Shown: one piece after another, positions 6,888 to 15,798 of the stretch
Numbering within the stretch: the stretch's first letter is position 1
Layout of the letters: each line of letters starts with the position of its first letter
Origin: [Clostridium] polysaccharolyticum
GTDB taxonomy: Bacteria; Bacillota; Clostridia; Lachnospirales; Lachnospiraceae
Reading direction: 5' to 3'
Assembly: GCF_900111595.1 (NCBI RefSeq)
Contig: NZ_FOHN01000015.1
Coordinates: 1-64,000, forward strand
DNA: 64,000 bases
Notes under the pieces: generated by a model
Databases searched by the model: none
The model's input: the letters and a program-made list of their open reading frames with translations, nothing else
What the model was told of the DNA's origin: nothing
Position numbers and translations under genes: made by a program

Positions 6888-8873
6888 TTATGTTAACGTA
6901 ATACTATCAGTAATAGACTTCCAGACATTATTTTGCTTATAAAACAGTTTATAGTGTAAGGAAGCAGGCAGCCTGCCATTGCCACTAAAACCAAATGTTG
7001 TGGCACTATTTTCATTAATACAAGCATTATAAGTTTCTGGGATAAGGATAATCTCGGAATTTTCTAGGCTTTTGCTTGCACACCAGATAGAAGAAATAGA
7101 AATTTCTTTTACGTCTAACACAAGTTTCCAGTCAGAAATGCTCTGGGAACTTGTGTTTTTTAATGTAAAGTTCATATTATAGCCACCATCCCAGCCTTTT
7201 CCATCAGCTGTAATCTTAAGACTGCTATCAGATGGGACTTCAGGAGCTTTTGATGGTTCCTTAACAGGCTCCTTAGATGGAGCAGCAGAAGGAACAGGCG
7301 ATGGCACTGGTGTAACCGCTTCTGTTATTACAGGTTCAAAAATCCATTTCTGATTGGCACCTGTTGTTGAAGTCCACTGGCAGACATTGGTGCCATCTGC
7401 TGTATAGAAGCCAGTAACATCAATGGATTTGGTACCATTACTTGCCAACGTACGAATCGTATAAACATCTTTCGTATCAGTGGAAGAAAGCAAGAACTTC
7501 TGAGGTGTATGTCCCTGGGATTTATATATTTCAACATTAGTTCCATCTTCATTTTCACCACGGAAAATATCTAGCATAAAATCTCCTAATGCACTTTTTA
7601 AAGTAATAGCTCCATCTGAAGTATTGCTTAGGTACCATTTCTGCCCATCTAAGCTGGAAAATGAGCCGATTTCAACATTCTGGGTATCAGCTCCCACGTT
7701 ATCTTTTACCTGAAGGTATTTAGAGGAATGTACATTTTTCAATCGATACCAGCCTTCTTTTAAAGTGGCAGCAGGAGCAAAGGAGGGACTTGGAGCAATA
7801 CTTGGTGTAGTACCAGCTGCTACTCCAGGTACTTGCATATCTCCGTAAATGACACTGTTAAGGCTGTTTCCATTCCATCCAGCACCAATGGCGAATAGCC
7901 TGTTATTCTGTAATGGGACAAGACAGCGGGAATAGCTTGTGCCAATGACACAGTTTACCTGCTGCCAGCTGCCAATACCACTATTTCCATTTATGTAAAT
8001 ATTATTTGAACCAGCACAGCTTAAAATGGTCATGTTGTTAAGAACACAGTTGTAAGGACAGCCAGAGTTGCCAAACTTAGTACCAGTACTTGTGACATTC
8101 CATTTTTCAGCGTCGGAAGAAATCTGGTAATAGGCACCGCCGATTCCTACAATTTCATAGGTCATAATATAGTTTCCATTTGGCATACGGGATACCACTG
8201 CCATTCCGGGACGCTGTGTTTTATCGGTTAGTGCGACATCATTTACAACAAAACTCCAATGGATACCGTCAGCTGTTGTCTGGTGAACCAGTTTCTGGCC
8301 ATGATTTGGGTCACGTTCATCGGAATAATAGCAGATAAGTTTATGGTTGGCAACCAGAAGGCAAGGTTCCCAGATGGGATCACCACCAGGCCATGCCGCT
8401 TTTCCTTCGGCAATGGTGCTTACATAAGTCCAGTTTTTTCCTTCGTCGTTGCTCTTATAAAGGTCAATTTCGCAGAAAGAACGGTCATAAGGAAGTACAA
8501 GTCCTGCACATAGCAAAGTACCAGCAGGCATAGAACCCACTGCTTCAGGAAGCTCATAAAGATGAGGTTCCCATCTCATACCTACATTTTTATGGGTATC
8601 TTTTACCTCTCCAGCTTTTTTCCAGCTTGCACCATTATCAATACTCTGGAAAATAGGAAATACAGAGACTCCAGTGGTGTATTGTTCAAAGGTTGCATAC
8701 ATTTTTCCACTGCTGGCCTGTATGGCACGGGCATAAAGAACTCCTGGTGCTGGCACTCCCTGTGGAGCTTTGTAAAGAGTAGAAGGACCATATGCCGATA
8801 CCGTTGTAACAGTAGATGCAATGATAAGGATACATGCAATGAAAAATGAAAAAACAGATTTAAATTTTTTCAT
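6888..8873 (-). CDS. Secreted GH93-like exo-arabinanase with ricin-type and CBM2 modules
   Basis: A 661-residue secreted multidomain enzyme. A signal peptide ends near ALA-like site VSA at 25-27. The catalytic region (about 35-350) is a sialidase-fold propeller with Asp-box repeats DNGASW and DEGKNW; Glu169 in WEP and Glu240 in MTYE fall where the two catalytic acids of GH93 exo-1,5-arabinofuranosidases are expected from memory of the fungal enzyme. A ricin-type beta-trefoil with QKW motifs spans about 371-515. A Pro/Ser/Lys linker (520-548) leads to a CBM2-like domain (about 550-645). It likely binds plant cell wall and releases arabino-oligosaccharides. The linker and CBM resemble those of the neighbouring GH5 enzyme. 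Exact substrate is inferred. Confidence 0.8.
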   Translation of the reverse strand: MKKFKSVFSFFIACILIIASTVTTVSAYGPSTLYKAPQGVPAPGVLYARAIQASSGKMYATFEQYTTGVSVFPIFQSIDNGASWKKAGEVKDTHKNVGMRWEPHLYELPEAVGSMPAGTLLCAGLVLPYDRSFCEIDLYKSNDEGKNWTYVSTIAEGKAAWPGGDPIWEPCLLVANHKLICYYSDERDPNHGQKLVHQTTADGIHWSFVVNDVALTDKTQRPGMAVVSRMPNGNYIMTYEIVGIGGAYYQISSDAEKWNVTSTGTKFGNSGCPYNCVLNNMTILSCAGSNNIYINGNSGIGSWQQVNCVIGTSYSRCLVPLQNNRLFAIGAGWNGNSLNSVIYGDMQVPGVAAGTTPSIAPSPSFAPAATLKEGWYRLKNVHSSKYLQVKDNVGADTQNVEIGSFSSLDGQKWYLSNTSDGAITLKSALGDFMLDIFRGENEDGTNVEIYKSQGHTPQKFLLSSTDTKDVYTIRTLASNGTKSIDVTGFYTADGTNVCQWTSTTGANQKWIFEPVITEAVTPVPSPVPSAAPSKEPVKEPSKAPEVPSDSSLKITADGKGWDGGYNMNFTLKNTSSQSISDWKLVLDVKEISISSIWCASKSLENSEIILIPETYNACINENSATTFGFSGNGRLPASLHYKLFYKQNNVWKSITDSITLT

Positions 8874-8900
8874 GGGAAATACTCCTTTCGGTTTAATTCA

Positions 8901-8924
8901 TTCAATTGTCCATTCACAATTGAA
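8901..8924. promoter_or_regulatory. Palindrome ahead of the GH93-like gene (candidate operator)
   Basis: TTCAATTGT (8901-8909) and ACAATTGAA (8916-8924) are perfect 9-bp inverted arms around a 6-base spacer, just upstream of the ribosome site of the minus-strand gene. A further TTCAATTGT half-site lies at 9021-9029. Confidence 0.4.
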
Positions 8925-9058
8925 ATAGGAATGGATTGGATCAGGTTTTTGATGTATCCATAAGAATCCTGTGAAAATTCTGTATAGGCTTATTATATTG
9001 TAACTGTTTTTGGGGGAAGGTTCAATTGTGGGAGTGTAAGATGCTTGATAAAAAGACG

Positions 9059-9098
9059 AAAAGACACCACACCAGTCTCCTGATGCAATGTCTTTTTT
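9059..9098 (-). terminator. Terminator of the GH5 gene
   Basis: On the minus strand AAAAGACA and TGTCTTTT form the outer stem (9089-9096 with 9059-9066), with an inner CATCAG/CTGGTG stem and a T-rich exit. Confidence 0.6.
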
Positions 9099-9115
9099 AT
9101 TCATATCATATTCCA

Positions 9116-10696
9116 TTAGCTTAATAAAAATGATACCTGACCATTTCTATTGGAACCCTGTAACCCGAAAGTGATGCTTTGTCCACTGCCGATTGCAGCA
9201 TTCCATGACATTGGTGTGATTACATAATAATCGCCACTTTCTGCAATGTTTACACACCAGGAATTATTAATCTTCATATCGGATTTCTTTACTTTGATCT
9301 GCCAGTTGTTTACGGTTGCACCTTCATTTTTAAGAGTAATCTGATATTCGAAGCCTGAACCCCAGTCATTTAATACAGGCACTACTTTTAATCCACCAGC
9401 AGAAGGTGCATAAGAAGGTGCTGCAGAAGGTGCATAAGAAGGTTTCTGGCTAGGTGCTGCAGAAGGTCTCTGACTAGGTGCAACGGAAGGTGCTGGTCTT
9501 GAAGTTTTGTCAGATTTTGCTGGAGTACCATTAACGTGTTTCATAATTGTCTGGATGATTGCTGGGTCTTTCCACTGAAGATTACTACGATCTATGTACT
9601 GATGTGCTTCGCCTGCGTCAGATGGGTTGTAGTAAATATTGTTATCCCATAAGCAAAGGGCAATGTTGTTATATCTTTCAGCAAGGCTCCAATAGTAGTC
9701 AGCCCATTTTACTCTTTCAGATGTATTGTTTTTGTTAGATGCACCCATTTCGCCGATTACAACTGGTGTTCCCTTAGATAGGAATTTACTTCCTAAATCA
9801 GAGAATAGGGAATCAAGAGCAGATCTGTCAGTAAAGGTGTTAGTTCCATTTGCATTAAGAGCAAAATCATATGGTGTGTAAGCATGTACAGACACAATTA
9901 ATCTTCCAGATGCGGAATCTCTAGGAAGTTTAAAGGAATCTACCATACATCCATCATAAGAAGCATCGTAACCTGGAACCATGACACATCTTGTTGCGTT
10001 GTTACCGCCTGTTGCACGAATGGCATCTAAAGCTACCTGATTATAATCATTGATACAAGAAATAGCTTCTCTTACAGCATTACTTGGATTATTACGAGGG
10101 AACCACCATTCATCACTTGTGCCTACAAGTCTTGGCTCGTTCATTGTTTCAAAAATTAAGTGGGAATCATAATTTTTAAACTTATTGCCCACCTGAGTCC
10201 AGATGGATTTGAAGTATTTTTCGGACTCATATTTCCTTGCATTTGTTGGGGAATAATAGTTTGTATCATGATGTGTATTTAAAATTACATACATACCATT
10301 GTCGATACAGTAGTCAACTACTTCCTTAACACGTGACATCCAGAAATCTGGAATCTGGTAGTTGGAACCAGTTGTGTACTGTCCCCATGAAACAGGAACT
10401 CTGATTGTGTTGAAGCCAGCAGCACCTACTGCTTCAATTAATTGTCTTGTTACAGCAGGATTTCCCCAGGCTGTTTCATTAGAACTTCTTGCTGGAGCTG
10501 ATGTTCCAGTAGCATCTAATGTGTTACCGATGTTCCATCCGGCTGTCATATCGGCTACAACTTCTGTAGCGGTTTTGTTGGTTGTGCTTTCAGCGTCTAC
10601 CTTTACGGCTTTGTTAGGAAATGATCCAACTACTAACATAGCGGATAATGCTAATGCAGCTACGGTACGGAACGCTTTAAAACTTGATTTTCGCAT
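9116..10696 (-). CDS. Secreted GH5 endoglucanase with CBM2
   Basis: A 526-residue secreted cellulase. The signal peptide runs to about residue 35 (KVDA). The GH5 barrel covers about 42-390: [10 protein letters not shown] at 53-62, HH at 142-143, the acid/base Glu187 in [15 protein letters not shown] at 271-278 and the nucleophile Glu316 in VIGEMGAS. A repetitive PSAAPSQ/PSYAPS linker (about 400-433) precedes a C-terminal CBM2 (about 435-526) with aromatic residues and the paired cysteine-poor beta fold. It should hydrolyse internal beta-1,4 glucan bonds outside the cell and bind crystalline cellulose. The layout fits GH5 subfamily 2 or 4; I cannot decide. It is read from its own promoter and ends in a terminator before the GH93-like gene. 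Confidence 0.93.
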   Translation of the reverse strand: MRKSSFKAFRTVAALALSAMLVVGSFPNKAVKVDAESTTNKTATEVVADMTAGWNIGNTLDATGTSAPARSSNETAWGNPAVTRQLIEAVGAAGFNTIRVPVSWGQYTTGSNYQIPDFWMSRVKEVVDYCIDNGMYVILNTHHDTNYYSPTNARKYESEKYFKSIWTQVGNKFKNYDSHLIFETMNEPRLVGTSDEWWFPRNNPSNAVREAISCINDYNQVALDAIRATGGNNATRCVMVPGYDASYDGCMVDSFKLPRDSASGRLIVSVHAYTPYDFALNANGTNTFTDRSALDSLFSDLGSKFLSKGTPVVIGEMGASNKNNTSERVKWADYYWSLAERYNNIALCLWDNNIYYNPSDAGEAHQYIDRSNLQWKDPAIIQTIMKHVNGTPAKSDKTSRPAPSVAPSQRPSAAPSQKPSYAPSAAPSYAPSAGGLKVVPVLNDWGSGFEYQITLKNEGATVNNWQIKVKKSDMKINNSWCVNIAESGDYYVITPMSWNAAIGSGQSITFGLQGSNRNGQVSFLLS

Positions 10697-10727
10697 TTGT
10701 ACTCCTCCTTTTGTTTGTTATATAAAA

Positions 10728-10756
10728 ATTATAAAATCATAATATAATATAGTCAA
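10728..10756 (-). promoter_or_regulatory. SigA-type promoter of the GH5 gene
   Basis: On the minus strand TTGACT (10756-10751) and TATAAT (10733-10728) are 17 bp apart. A TCAATTGT motif like that of the GH93-like upstream region overlaps the -35 box at 10753-10760. The rest of the 347-bp gap to 11043 is AT-rich and shows nothing else apart from the promoter at 10981. Confidence 0.65.
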
Positions 10757-10980
10757 TTGTATATAGATATTTACTATTATTTTTGTTATATATAGCATTG
10801 CATTAGGTCATTTTTGTGCAATAAGCAAATACTTGCTTTTTTTAAATGGGACAGTTTTGTTAAATATGCTACTAAATATATGAGAAAATTTACCAATAAT
10901 TTGTGAAATAAAAACAGAAGTGACATATAAGTCTAAATTAGTTTACTTTTTAGCTGTCAATATCTTTTACAATAAGACAA

Positions 10981-11031
10981 TTGACATAAAGATACAATTA
11001 TAGTAACTTATAAATAAAAATACGTTATAAG
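10981..11031 (+). promoter_or_regulatory. Promoter and palindrome ahead of the six-cysteine RiPP operon
   Basis: TTGACA (10981-10986) is 17 bp from TAACTT (11004-11009). CTTATAA (11007-11013) and TTATAAG (11025-11031) are inverted repeats overlapping the -10 box and reaching the ribosome site, a possible operator. Confidence 0.5.
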
Positions 11032-11043
11032 AGGTAAAAACTA

Positions 11044-12414
11044 GTGAGTGAAAAGTTATATTTCAATACATATAAAATATTTGAAGAACAAGAGGATAAG
11101 TATATTTATCTAATCGATAGTAATGAGATATTTCAGATTGATGACAGAACTTATCAGCTGATAAAACAAGAGGGAAAGACCATTGCACAAGCAAAAGAGA
11201 ATGTAAAATCCCTTTTTTCCAGCGAAGAGTTTGAAGAAGTTATAAGTGATATGAGAGAGGCTAAATTTATATGTAGCAGCCAGGCAGGAGAACGAGAAGA
11301 GAATCAGGAATTACTTCAAAATGAGAATATACTATCCATTACGATTCTTTTAGTGCAGGAGTGTAATCTGCGATGTACTTATTGTTATGGCGAAGGCGGA
11401 GAATATTTTGACAGAGGAAAGATATCCTTAGAGACTGCCAGAAAAGCAGTAGACTTTCTAATTGAGCAGTCAGGTACTGAGAAGGATTTATCAGTTGCAT
11501 TATTTGGCGGTGAACCGTTAATTGCTTTTCCGTTAATTAAGGAATTAGTGCCGTATATAAGGAAAAGGGAAAAGGAAGCGGACAAGAATATTTATATTAG
11601 CATGACATCTAACGGTACCTTAATAAATGATGAGATTGAAAAGTATCTAATCGAGAATCAGATTGGAGTACAGATAAGTATTGATGGTGACGAGGAAACC
11701 CAGAATGAAAACAGATTTTATGCCAATAAGCGAGGCTCTTATCAGGATGTAATAAAAAATACATCAAGTATGAGGAAAAAGGGACTTTTGTCAGCCAGAG
11801 CAACCATGACTAGCAAGAATATTAATATGAGTGAAATTTTTTATCATCTGGATTCACTGGGATTTGGTTCCATAGCATTTGCACCTGCATATAACCTTTT
11901 GTCAGAAGAGGATTACGAGAAATTAGCGGATGAGGAAGTGAAATTCATAGGCGAATTCGAAAGGCTGATTAAGGAAAAACAATATGATAAAGCGCTCAAA
12001 ATGAAAATACTGTTAAGTAATCTGGTAAGAATTCACAAAGGTCTTTCGCGTTCAATGGCTTGCGGAGTTGGAAGAAAGTCATTTGCAATTGATATACATG
12101 GTGATGTCTATCCATGCCAGCGTTTCGTCAATAGCAAGGAGTATAAATTAGGCAGTGTTTTAGATGGTAAAGTGGACAATATGAAATTCAAATCGGAAAT
12201 TGTATTATCAAGCCATGAACAGTGTAAAAACTGTTGGGCAAGAAATCTATGTGTAGGCGGATGTCCTCATGAAAATTATATGGTGACTGGTAAGGTAATG
12301 GAATCACCTAAGAGAATATGCAATCTTTATTTAAAAAGATTCGAACATTTAATTAAAGTTTATATAAGGCTGACGGAGAAAGAAAAACAGAAGCTTGGAC
12401 TAATAAGAGAGTAA
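11044..12414 (+). CDS. Radical SAM/SPASM maturase of a six-cysteine peptide
   Basis: A 456-residue protein that begins at GTG 11044 after GAGGT. The first 100 residues look like a PqqD/RRE-type leader-binding region with Tyr- and acidic-rich helices. The radical SAM cluster motif is C107-NLR-C111-TY-C114; LFGGEPL and SIDGD follow. The C-terminal SPASM domain has CGVGRKSFAIDIHGDVYPC and then C-x2-C-x5-C-x3-C in the CKNCWARNLCVGGC stretch. The build matches maturases of thioether-bridged peptides (sactipeptides and ranthipeptides, including the SCIFF enzyme further on in this window). The gene directly after it encodes a small six-cysteine peptide, the obvious substrate. The type of bridge formed is inference. 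Confidence 0.9.
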   Translation: MSEKLYFNTYKIFEEQEDKYIYLIDSNEIFQIDDRTYQLIKQEGKTIAQAKENVKSLFSSEEFEEVISDMREAKFICSSQAGEREENQELLQNENILSITILLVQECNLRCTYCYGEGGEYFDRGKISLETARKAVDFLIEQSGTEKDLSVALFGGEPLIAFPLIKELVPYIRKREKEADKNIYISMTSNGTLINDEIEKYLIENQIGVQISIDGDEETQNENRFYANKRGSYQDVIKNTSSMRKKGLLSARATMTSKNINMSEIFYHLDSLGFGSIAFAPAYNLLSEEDYEKLADEEVKFIGEFERLIKEKQYDKALKMKILLSNLVRIHKGLSRSMACGVGRKSFAIDIHGDVYPCQRFVNSKEYKLGSVLDGKVDNMKFKSEIVLSSHEQCKNCWARNLCVGGCPHENYMVTGKVMESPKRICNLYLKRFEHLIKVYIRLTEKEKQKLGLIRE

Positions 12415-12434
12415 TTTGAAGGGAGGTGATACAA

Positions 12435-12590
12435 GTGTTTAAAAGACTAAATGAAAAATGTGATGAAAAAATCATCGGTACTGGCGGAAATTTATGGTGT
12501 GTAGTTTGTGATTCAACAGACCATGATGTCTGCAGTTCTTGTGATAATTTTGTTGACAGCCGTCACGGATGCAGATTCCACTTCGATTAA
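12435..12590 (+). CDS. Six-cysteine RiPP precursor peptide
   Basis: A 51-residue peptide starting at GTG 12435, placed five bases after GGGAGGTGAT. Cysteines lie at positions 9, 22, 25, 33, 36 and 46, in the order CDEK, LWCVVC, DVCSSC, GCRF. A GTGG at 15-18 resembles a double-glycine leader end, leaving a core of about 33 residues with five cysteines. It sits 20 bp after the radical SAM gene and is followed by a strong hairpin, as is usual for RiPP precursors that need excess transcript. Donor-acceptor thioether bridges (ranthipeptide type) are the likeliest modification. It differs clearly from SCIFF; I cannot place it in a named precursor family. Confidence 0.8.
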   Translation: MFKRLNEKCDEKIIGTGGNLWCVVCDSTDHDVCSSCDNFVDSRHGCRFHFD

Positions 12591-12612
12591 TATTGCCAAG
12601 TACATAATTATC

Positions 12613-12648
12613 AATGGGGGATTTTCATTTGAGATTCCCCCATTTTTT
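12613..12648 (+). terminator. Terminator/attenuator between peptide and exporter
   Basis: A 9-bp stem (AATGGGGGA 12613-12621 with TCCCCCATT 12636-12644) followed by T6. It lies only 14 bp before the exporter start, so it probably allows partial read-through. Confidence 0.85.
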
Positions 12649-12662
12649 AAAGGAGAAAAACA

Positions 12663-14333
12663 TTGAAGGCTATAAAAAACGGAATAAATCTATTGAAAAA
12701 CTGGATTGAGATGCTAGAGGTGAATCGAATCCGCCTATTCTCATTAATTTTTCTTTTGATTGCCAGTACCATAGTAGAATCCTGTCAGCCACTGTTATTT
12801 GGTCGTTTAATTGACAGCCTGCACCATCGTAATAAGCTCATTATACTGATTCTCATAATTGCAGGGATTGATATTATGGGAAATTTTTTAAATTATATTA
12901 CCCAAAGGGTTCAATTTGTGCTTTCCATACATATTGAAGCAAATGCAAAAAAGAGAATTTTTAGGAAAATACTGAATATGCCCTATGAAAAATTCGTTCA
13001 TGTTGAAAAAGGAAAATTAGTTAACACGCTGCAAAAGGACGCAGAAGTTTTTTTTAGGATATTAACATTAATCGTTTCTCTTGGAGTGGATATCGCATCT
13101 GCGTTAGCTACGGCAGTAATTATGATCGGAATAAACTGGAAACTTACATTGCTGTTTCTTGGTACCTTCCCTATTAACATATTTTTATTTAAAAAATTTG
13201 GTTTGAAAATTAAGGAGAAAACAAAAGAGAGTAAATCAGTCACGGATAAATACCTGACATTTGTCAATGAAGTACTGGTAAATATGAAGACAATCAAGTT
13301 GTTTGGAGCCAATCAGTTTGCAGAGGAGTATTTTGAGGATAAGGTTACCAAAACCTATCGTTGTCTGGACCAGAGAAATGAGTACAATCGAAAAGGTTCC
13401 CTGCTTATTCAGATGATTAATTCATTCATCGGTATTCTTATTATCGTATTAGGTATTTTGCAGATATTTTATGGAAAGTTAACGGTAGGGGGACTTGTGT
13501 CATTTCGGACCTATTCTAGTTCCTTAAGTAAGTATTTATTAAGGCTTTCGATGGTGAATGCGGATGTTCAGGAAATAAAAGTATCCCTTGATAGAGTACA
13601 GGCAATCATAGAAAAAACGGAAAACGAGCCTGAAATGCCGGAGAATCAAAACTATGAAACCTGTTTTTCAAAAGAGGTTCAGTTAGAAGATATCTCCTTT
13701 GGATATGAGCCTGATGTGCTGGTTTTAAATCATGTAAATGCATCATTTGGGCAGAATCAAATGGTTTCTATAGTGGGACAAAATGGAAGTGGAAAATCAA
13801 CTATTTTAAATTTATTAAGTAGTTTATATAGAAGTTACCAGGGAAATATTTATCTTGGAGATGTGGAATTGCGGAATATTCCACCGATGGCATTATATAA
13901 AAACGTATGCTATATTTTCCAGCAGACATCCTTGTTTACATTAACATTGAGAGAGAATCTGCTGATAGGAAATGAGAATGCAACAGATGAAGATATTAAG
14001 GAAGCCTGTAAAAAGGTATCATTATGGGAGTTCATAAAAACCCTCCCAGATGGACTTGATACAGTCATTGGGGACAAGGGAATTCTCCTGTCGGAAGGGC
14101 AGAAGCAGAAGATGGTAATTGCAAGAGGCATGCTGGCTGATGCAAAAATATATCTTCTAGATGAGATTACTGCGAACTTAGATGCAGAAAGTGAACTGCA
14201 AATCTGTAATGTAATCAGACAGTTGAAAGAACATAAATTAATTATAAATGTTTCGCATCGTCCAAAACTGTTGGAAATTAGTGACTACATATATGAATTA
14301 AATGATGGAAGCTTGATAAAGCAGGAAAGATAG
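12663..14333 (+). CDS. ABC exporter of the six-cysteine peptide (no peptidase domain)
   Basis: A 556-residue half-transporter with six transmembrane helices (about 20-320) and a C-terminal ATPase. The Walker A is GQNGSGKST, the signature is LSEGQKQK (a Glu in place of the usual Gly), and the Walker B is IYLLDEITANLD. Translation starts at TTG 12663 after AAAGGAG. It lacks the N-terminal C39 peptidase seen in the exporter at 4.4 kb, so leader removal must be done elsewhere, perhaps by that exporter or another protease. Position after the precursor and attenuator argues for export of the mature peptide; self-immunity is another possibility. Confidence 0.88.
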   Translation: MKAIKNGINLLKNWIEMLEVNRIRLFSLIFLLIASTIVESCQPLLFGRLIDSLHHRNKLIILILIIAGIDIMGNFLNYITQRVQFVLSIHIEANAKKRIFRKILNMPYEKFVHVEKGKLVNTLQKDAEVFFRILTLIVSLGVDIASALATAVIMIGINWKLTLLFLGTFPINIFLFKKFGLKIKEKTKESKSVTDKYLTFVNEVLVNMKTIKLFGANQFAEEYFEDKVTKTYRCLDQRNEYNRKGSLLIQMINSFIGILIIVLGILQIFYGKLTVGGLVSFRTYSSSLSKYLLRLSMVNADVQEIKVSLDRVQAIIEKTENEPEMPENQNYETCFSKEVQLEDISFGYEPDVLVLNHVNASFGQNQMVSIVGQNGSGKSTILNLLSSLYRSYQGNIYLGDVELRNIPPMALYKNVCYIFQQTSLFTLTLRENLLIGNENATDEDIKEACKKVSLWEFIKTLPDGLDTVIGDKGILLSEGQKQKMVIARGMLADAKIYLLDEITANLDAESELQICNVIRQLKEHKLIINVSHRPKLLEISDYIYELNDGSLIKQER

Positions 14334-14429
14334 TGTTTCTCATATGAGATAGAAATGGAGACAGGAAGGTTAAAGTAGTTATCATTCTCTCTGTCAATAG
14401 ATTCAGCACTCTGGAATAATTTATATTAA

Positions 14430-14458
14430 TTGACCAAAATTCCCCAATGGATTAAAAT
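14430..14458 (+). promoter_or_regulatory. SigA-type promoter of the mtn operon
   Basis: TTGACC at 14430-14435 and TAAAAT at 14453-14458 are 17 bp apart. It lies inside the longest possible upstream extension of mtnK and so supports the ATG at 14505. Confidence 0.6.
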
Positions 14459-14504
14459 AGATTTAGCAAGAGTTATTGCATTGAATAAAAAGGAGAAATG
14501 TGAG

Positions 14505-15764
14505 ATGAGAGATTTTACAAAGTACTTTTTAATGATTCAAGAAGATGATCCAGAGACAACAGAAAAAATAATTATTGAATACACAATTTTAAAAACCAAA
14601 GGGACTGAACCAGGAAAGATTGACTGGGATGTGGATTCTATGAAAGCAAAAATTCCTTTGGAACATGGAAACTTAAATCATGTATGTCAGGTTACAGATG
14701 GAAAAGGGAATCGGTTATACATAAAACAGGCAGGAGATACTCTTCGTATTTCAGAAGACATGACAGCGACACTTGACCGGAACAGACAGGAATCAGAGAT
14801 CCTTAAGCTAGAGGAGGCTATGGCACCTGGAATGGTTCCTCATATCTATTTTTATGATACGGTAATGTGTGCATGTGGTATGGAAGACTGCAGCGATTAT
14901 GAAGTTATGAGAAATGGGATGCTAGCGCATAAAATGTATCCGAAGTTTGCTGAGGACATTTCCAGTTTTCTGGTAAAAACCCTCTTGCTTTCTAGTGATA
15001 TTGTGATGGATCATAGAGAGAAGAAAGAACTTGTCCGCAAATTCATCACACCTGATCTGGATGACATTACAGAAAAGCTTGTGCTCATGGAACCATATCT
15101 TGGAGCAGAACGAAATAATATCTTTGCACCGAATAGGGAATTTATTCAAAAGGAACTCTATGAAGATGAAGCACTTCATCTAGCTGTTGCCAAGCTGAAG
15201 TTCAAATTTATGACAGATGCACAGGCACTGCTTCATGGAGACTTACATACAGGATCGGTATTTGTAAAAGATACCGAAACCAAAATATTTGATTGCGAAT
15301 TTGGTACTTACGCACCTATGGGATATGATATTGGAAATGTTGTAGCAAATCTGATTTTTGCTTATGTGAACGGACTATCCACCGAGGATAATGGGTTCTG
15401 TGACTGGACATTGAAGACAATAGAAGAAACCATAGATCTGTTTGTGGCAAAATTTGAAAAAATGTATGATGAAAAAGTCACAGAGCCAATGGCACAGGTA
15501 AAGGGATTTAAACAATGGTATATTGAAAATATCCTAAATGATACAGCAGGCTATGCAGGAACAGAACTTCATAGAAGGACTGTCGGGATGGCAAATGTCG
15601 TTGATGTAACGAGCATTAAGGACGAAAAAAAGAGATTGCTTGCAGAAAGAATAAACATTCTTGCAGGAAAAGATTTTATCTTACATCAGGCTTCTTTCCG
15701 AAAGGGAATTGATTTTGTAAATGCAGTAAACAGAGCAGCGGAAGAAGCAAGAAAAACAATATAG
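14505..15764 (+). CDS. mtnK: S-methyl-5-thioribose kinase
   Basis: A 419-residue kinase of the choline-kinase fold. It shows HGDLHTGSVFV at about 245-255 and the metal site DCEFGTYAPMGYDIGN soon after, both diagnostic of MtnK. It phosphorylates methylthioribose, and in related pathways 5-deoxyribose, on the 1-position with ATP in the cytoplasm. The ATG at 14505 follows AAGGAG and a promoter. It is the first gene of a three-gene operon with mtnA and a class II aldolase, a set known for disposing of methylthioadenosine and 5'-deoxyadenosine by-products. The nucleosidase that makes the free sugar is not in the window. Confidence 0.93.
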   Translation: MRDFTKYFLMIQEDDPETTEKIIIEYTILKTKGTEPGKIDWDVDSMKAKIPLEHGNLNHVCQVTDGKGNRLYIKQAGDTLRISEDMTATLDRNRQESEILKLEEAMAPGMVPHIYFYDTVMCACGMEDCSDYEVMRNGMLAHKMYPKFAEDISSFLVKTLLLSSDIVMDHREKKELVRKFITPDLDDITEKLVLMEPYLGAERNNIFAPNREFIQKELYEDEALHLAVAKLKFKFMTDAQALLHGDLHTGSVFVKDTETKIFDCEFGTYAPMGYDIGNVVANLIFAYVNGLSTEDNGFCDWTLKTIEETIDLFVAKFEKMYDEKVTEPMAQVKGFKQWYIENILNDTAGYAGTELHRRTVGMANVVDVTSIKDEKKRLLAERINILAGKDFILHQASFRKGIDFVNAVNRAAEEARKTI

Positions 15765-15798
15765 CAGACTTTTGCTATAAGATAGGAGGCAACAGACA

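Noticed and set aside
14430-14504. N-terminal extension of MtnK
   Set aside because: It contains the operon promoter, and the ATG at 14505 follows AAGGAG with the family's usual length.
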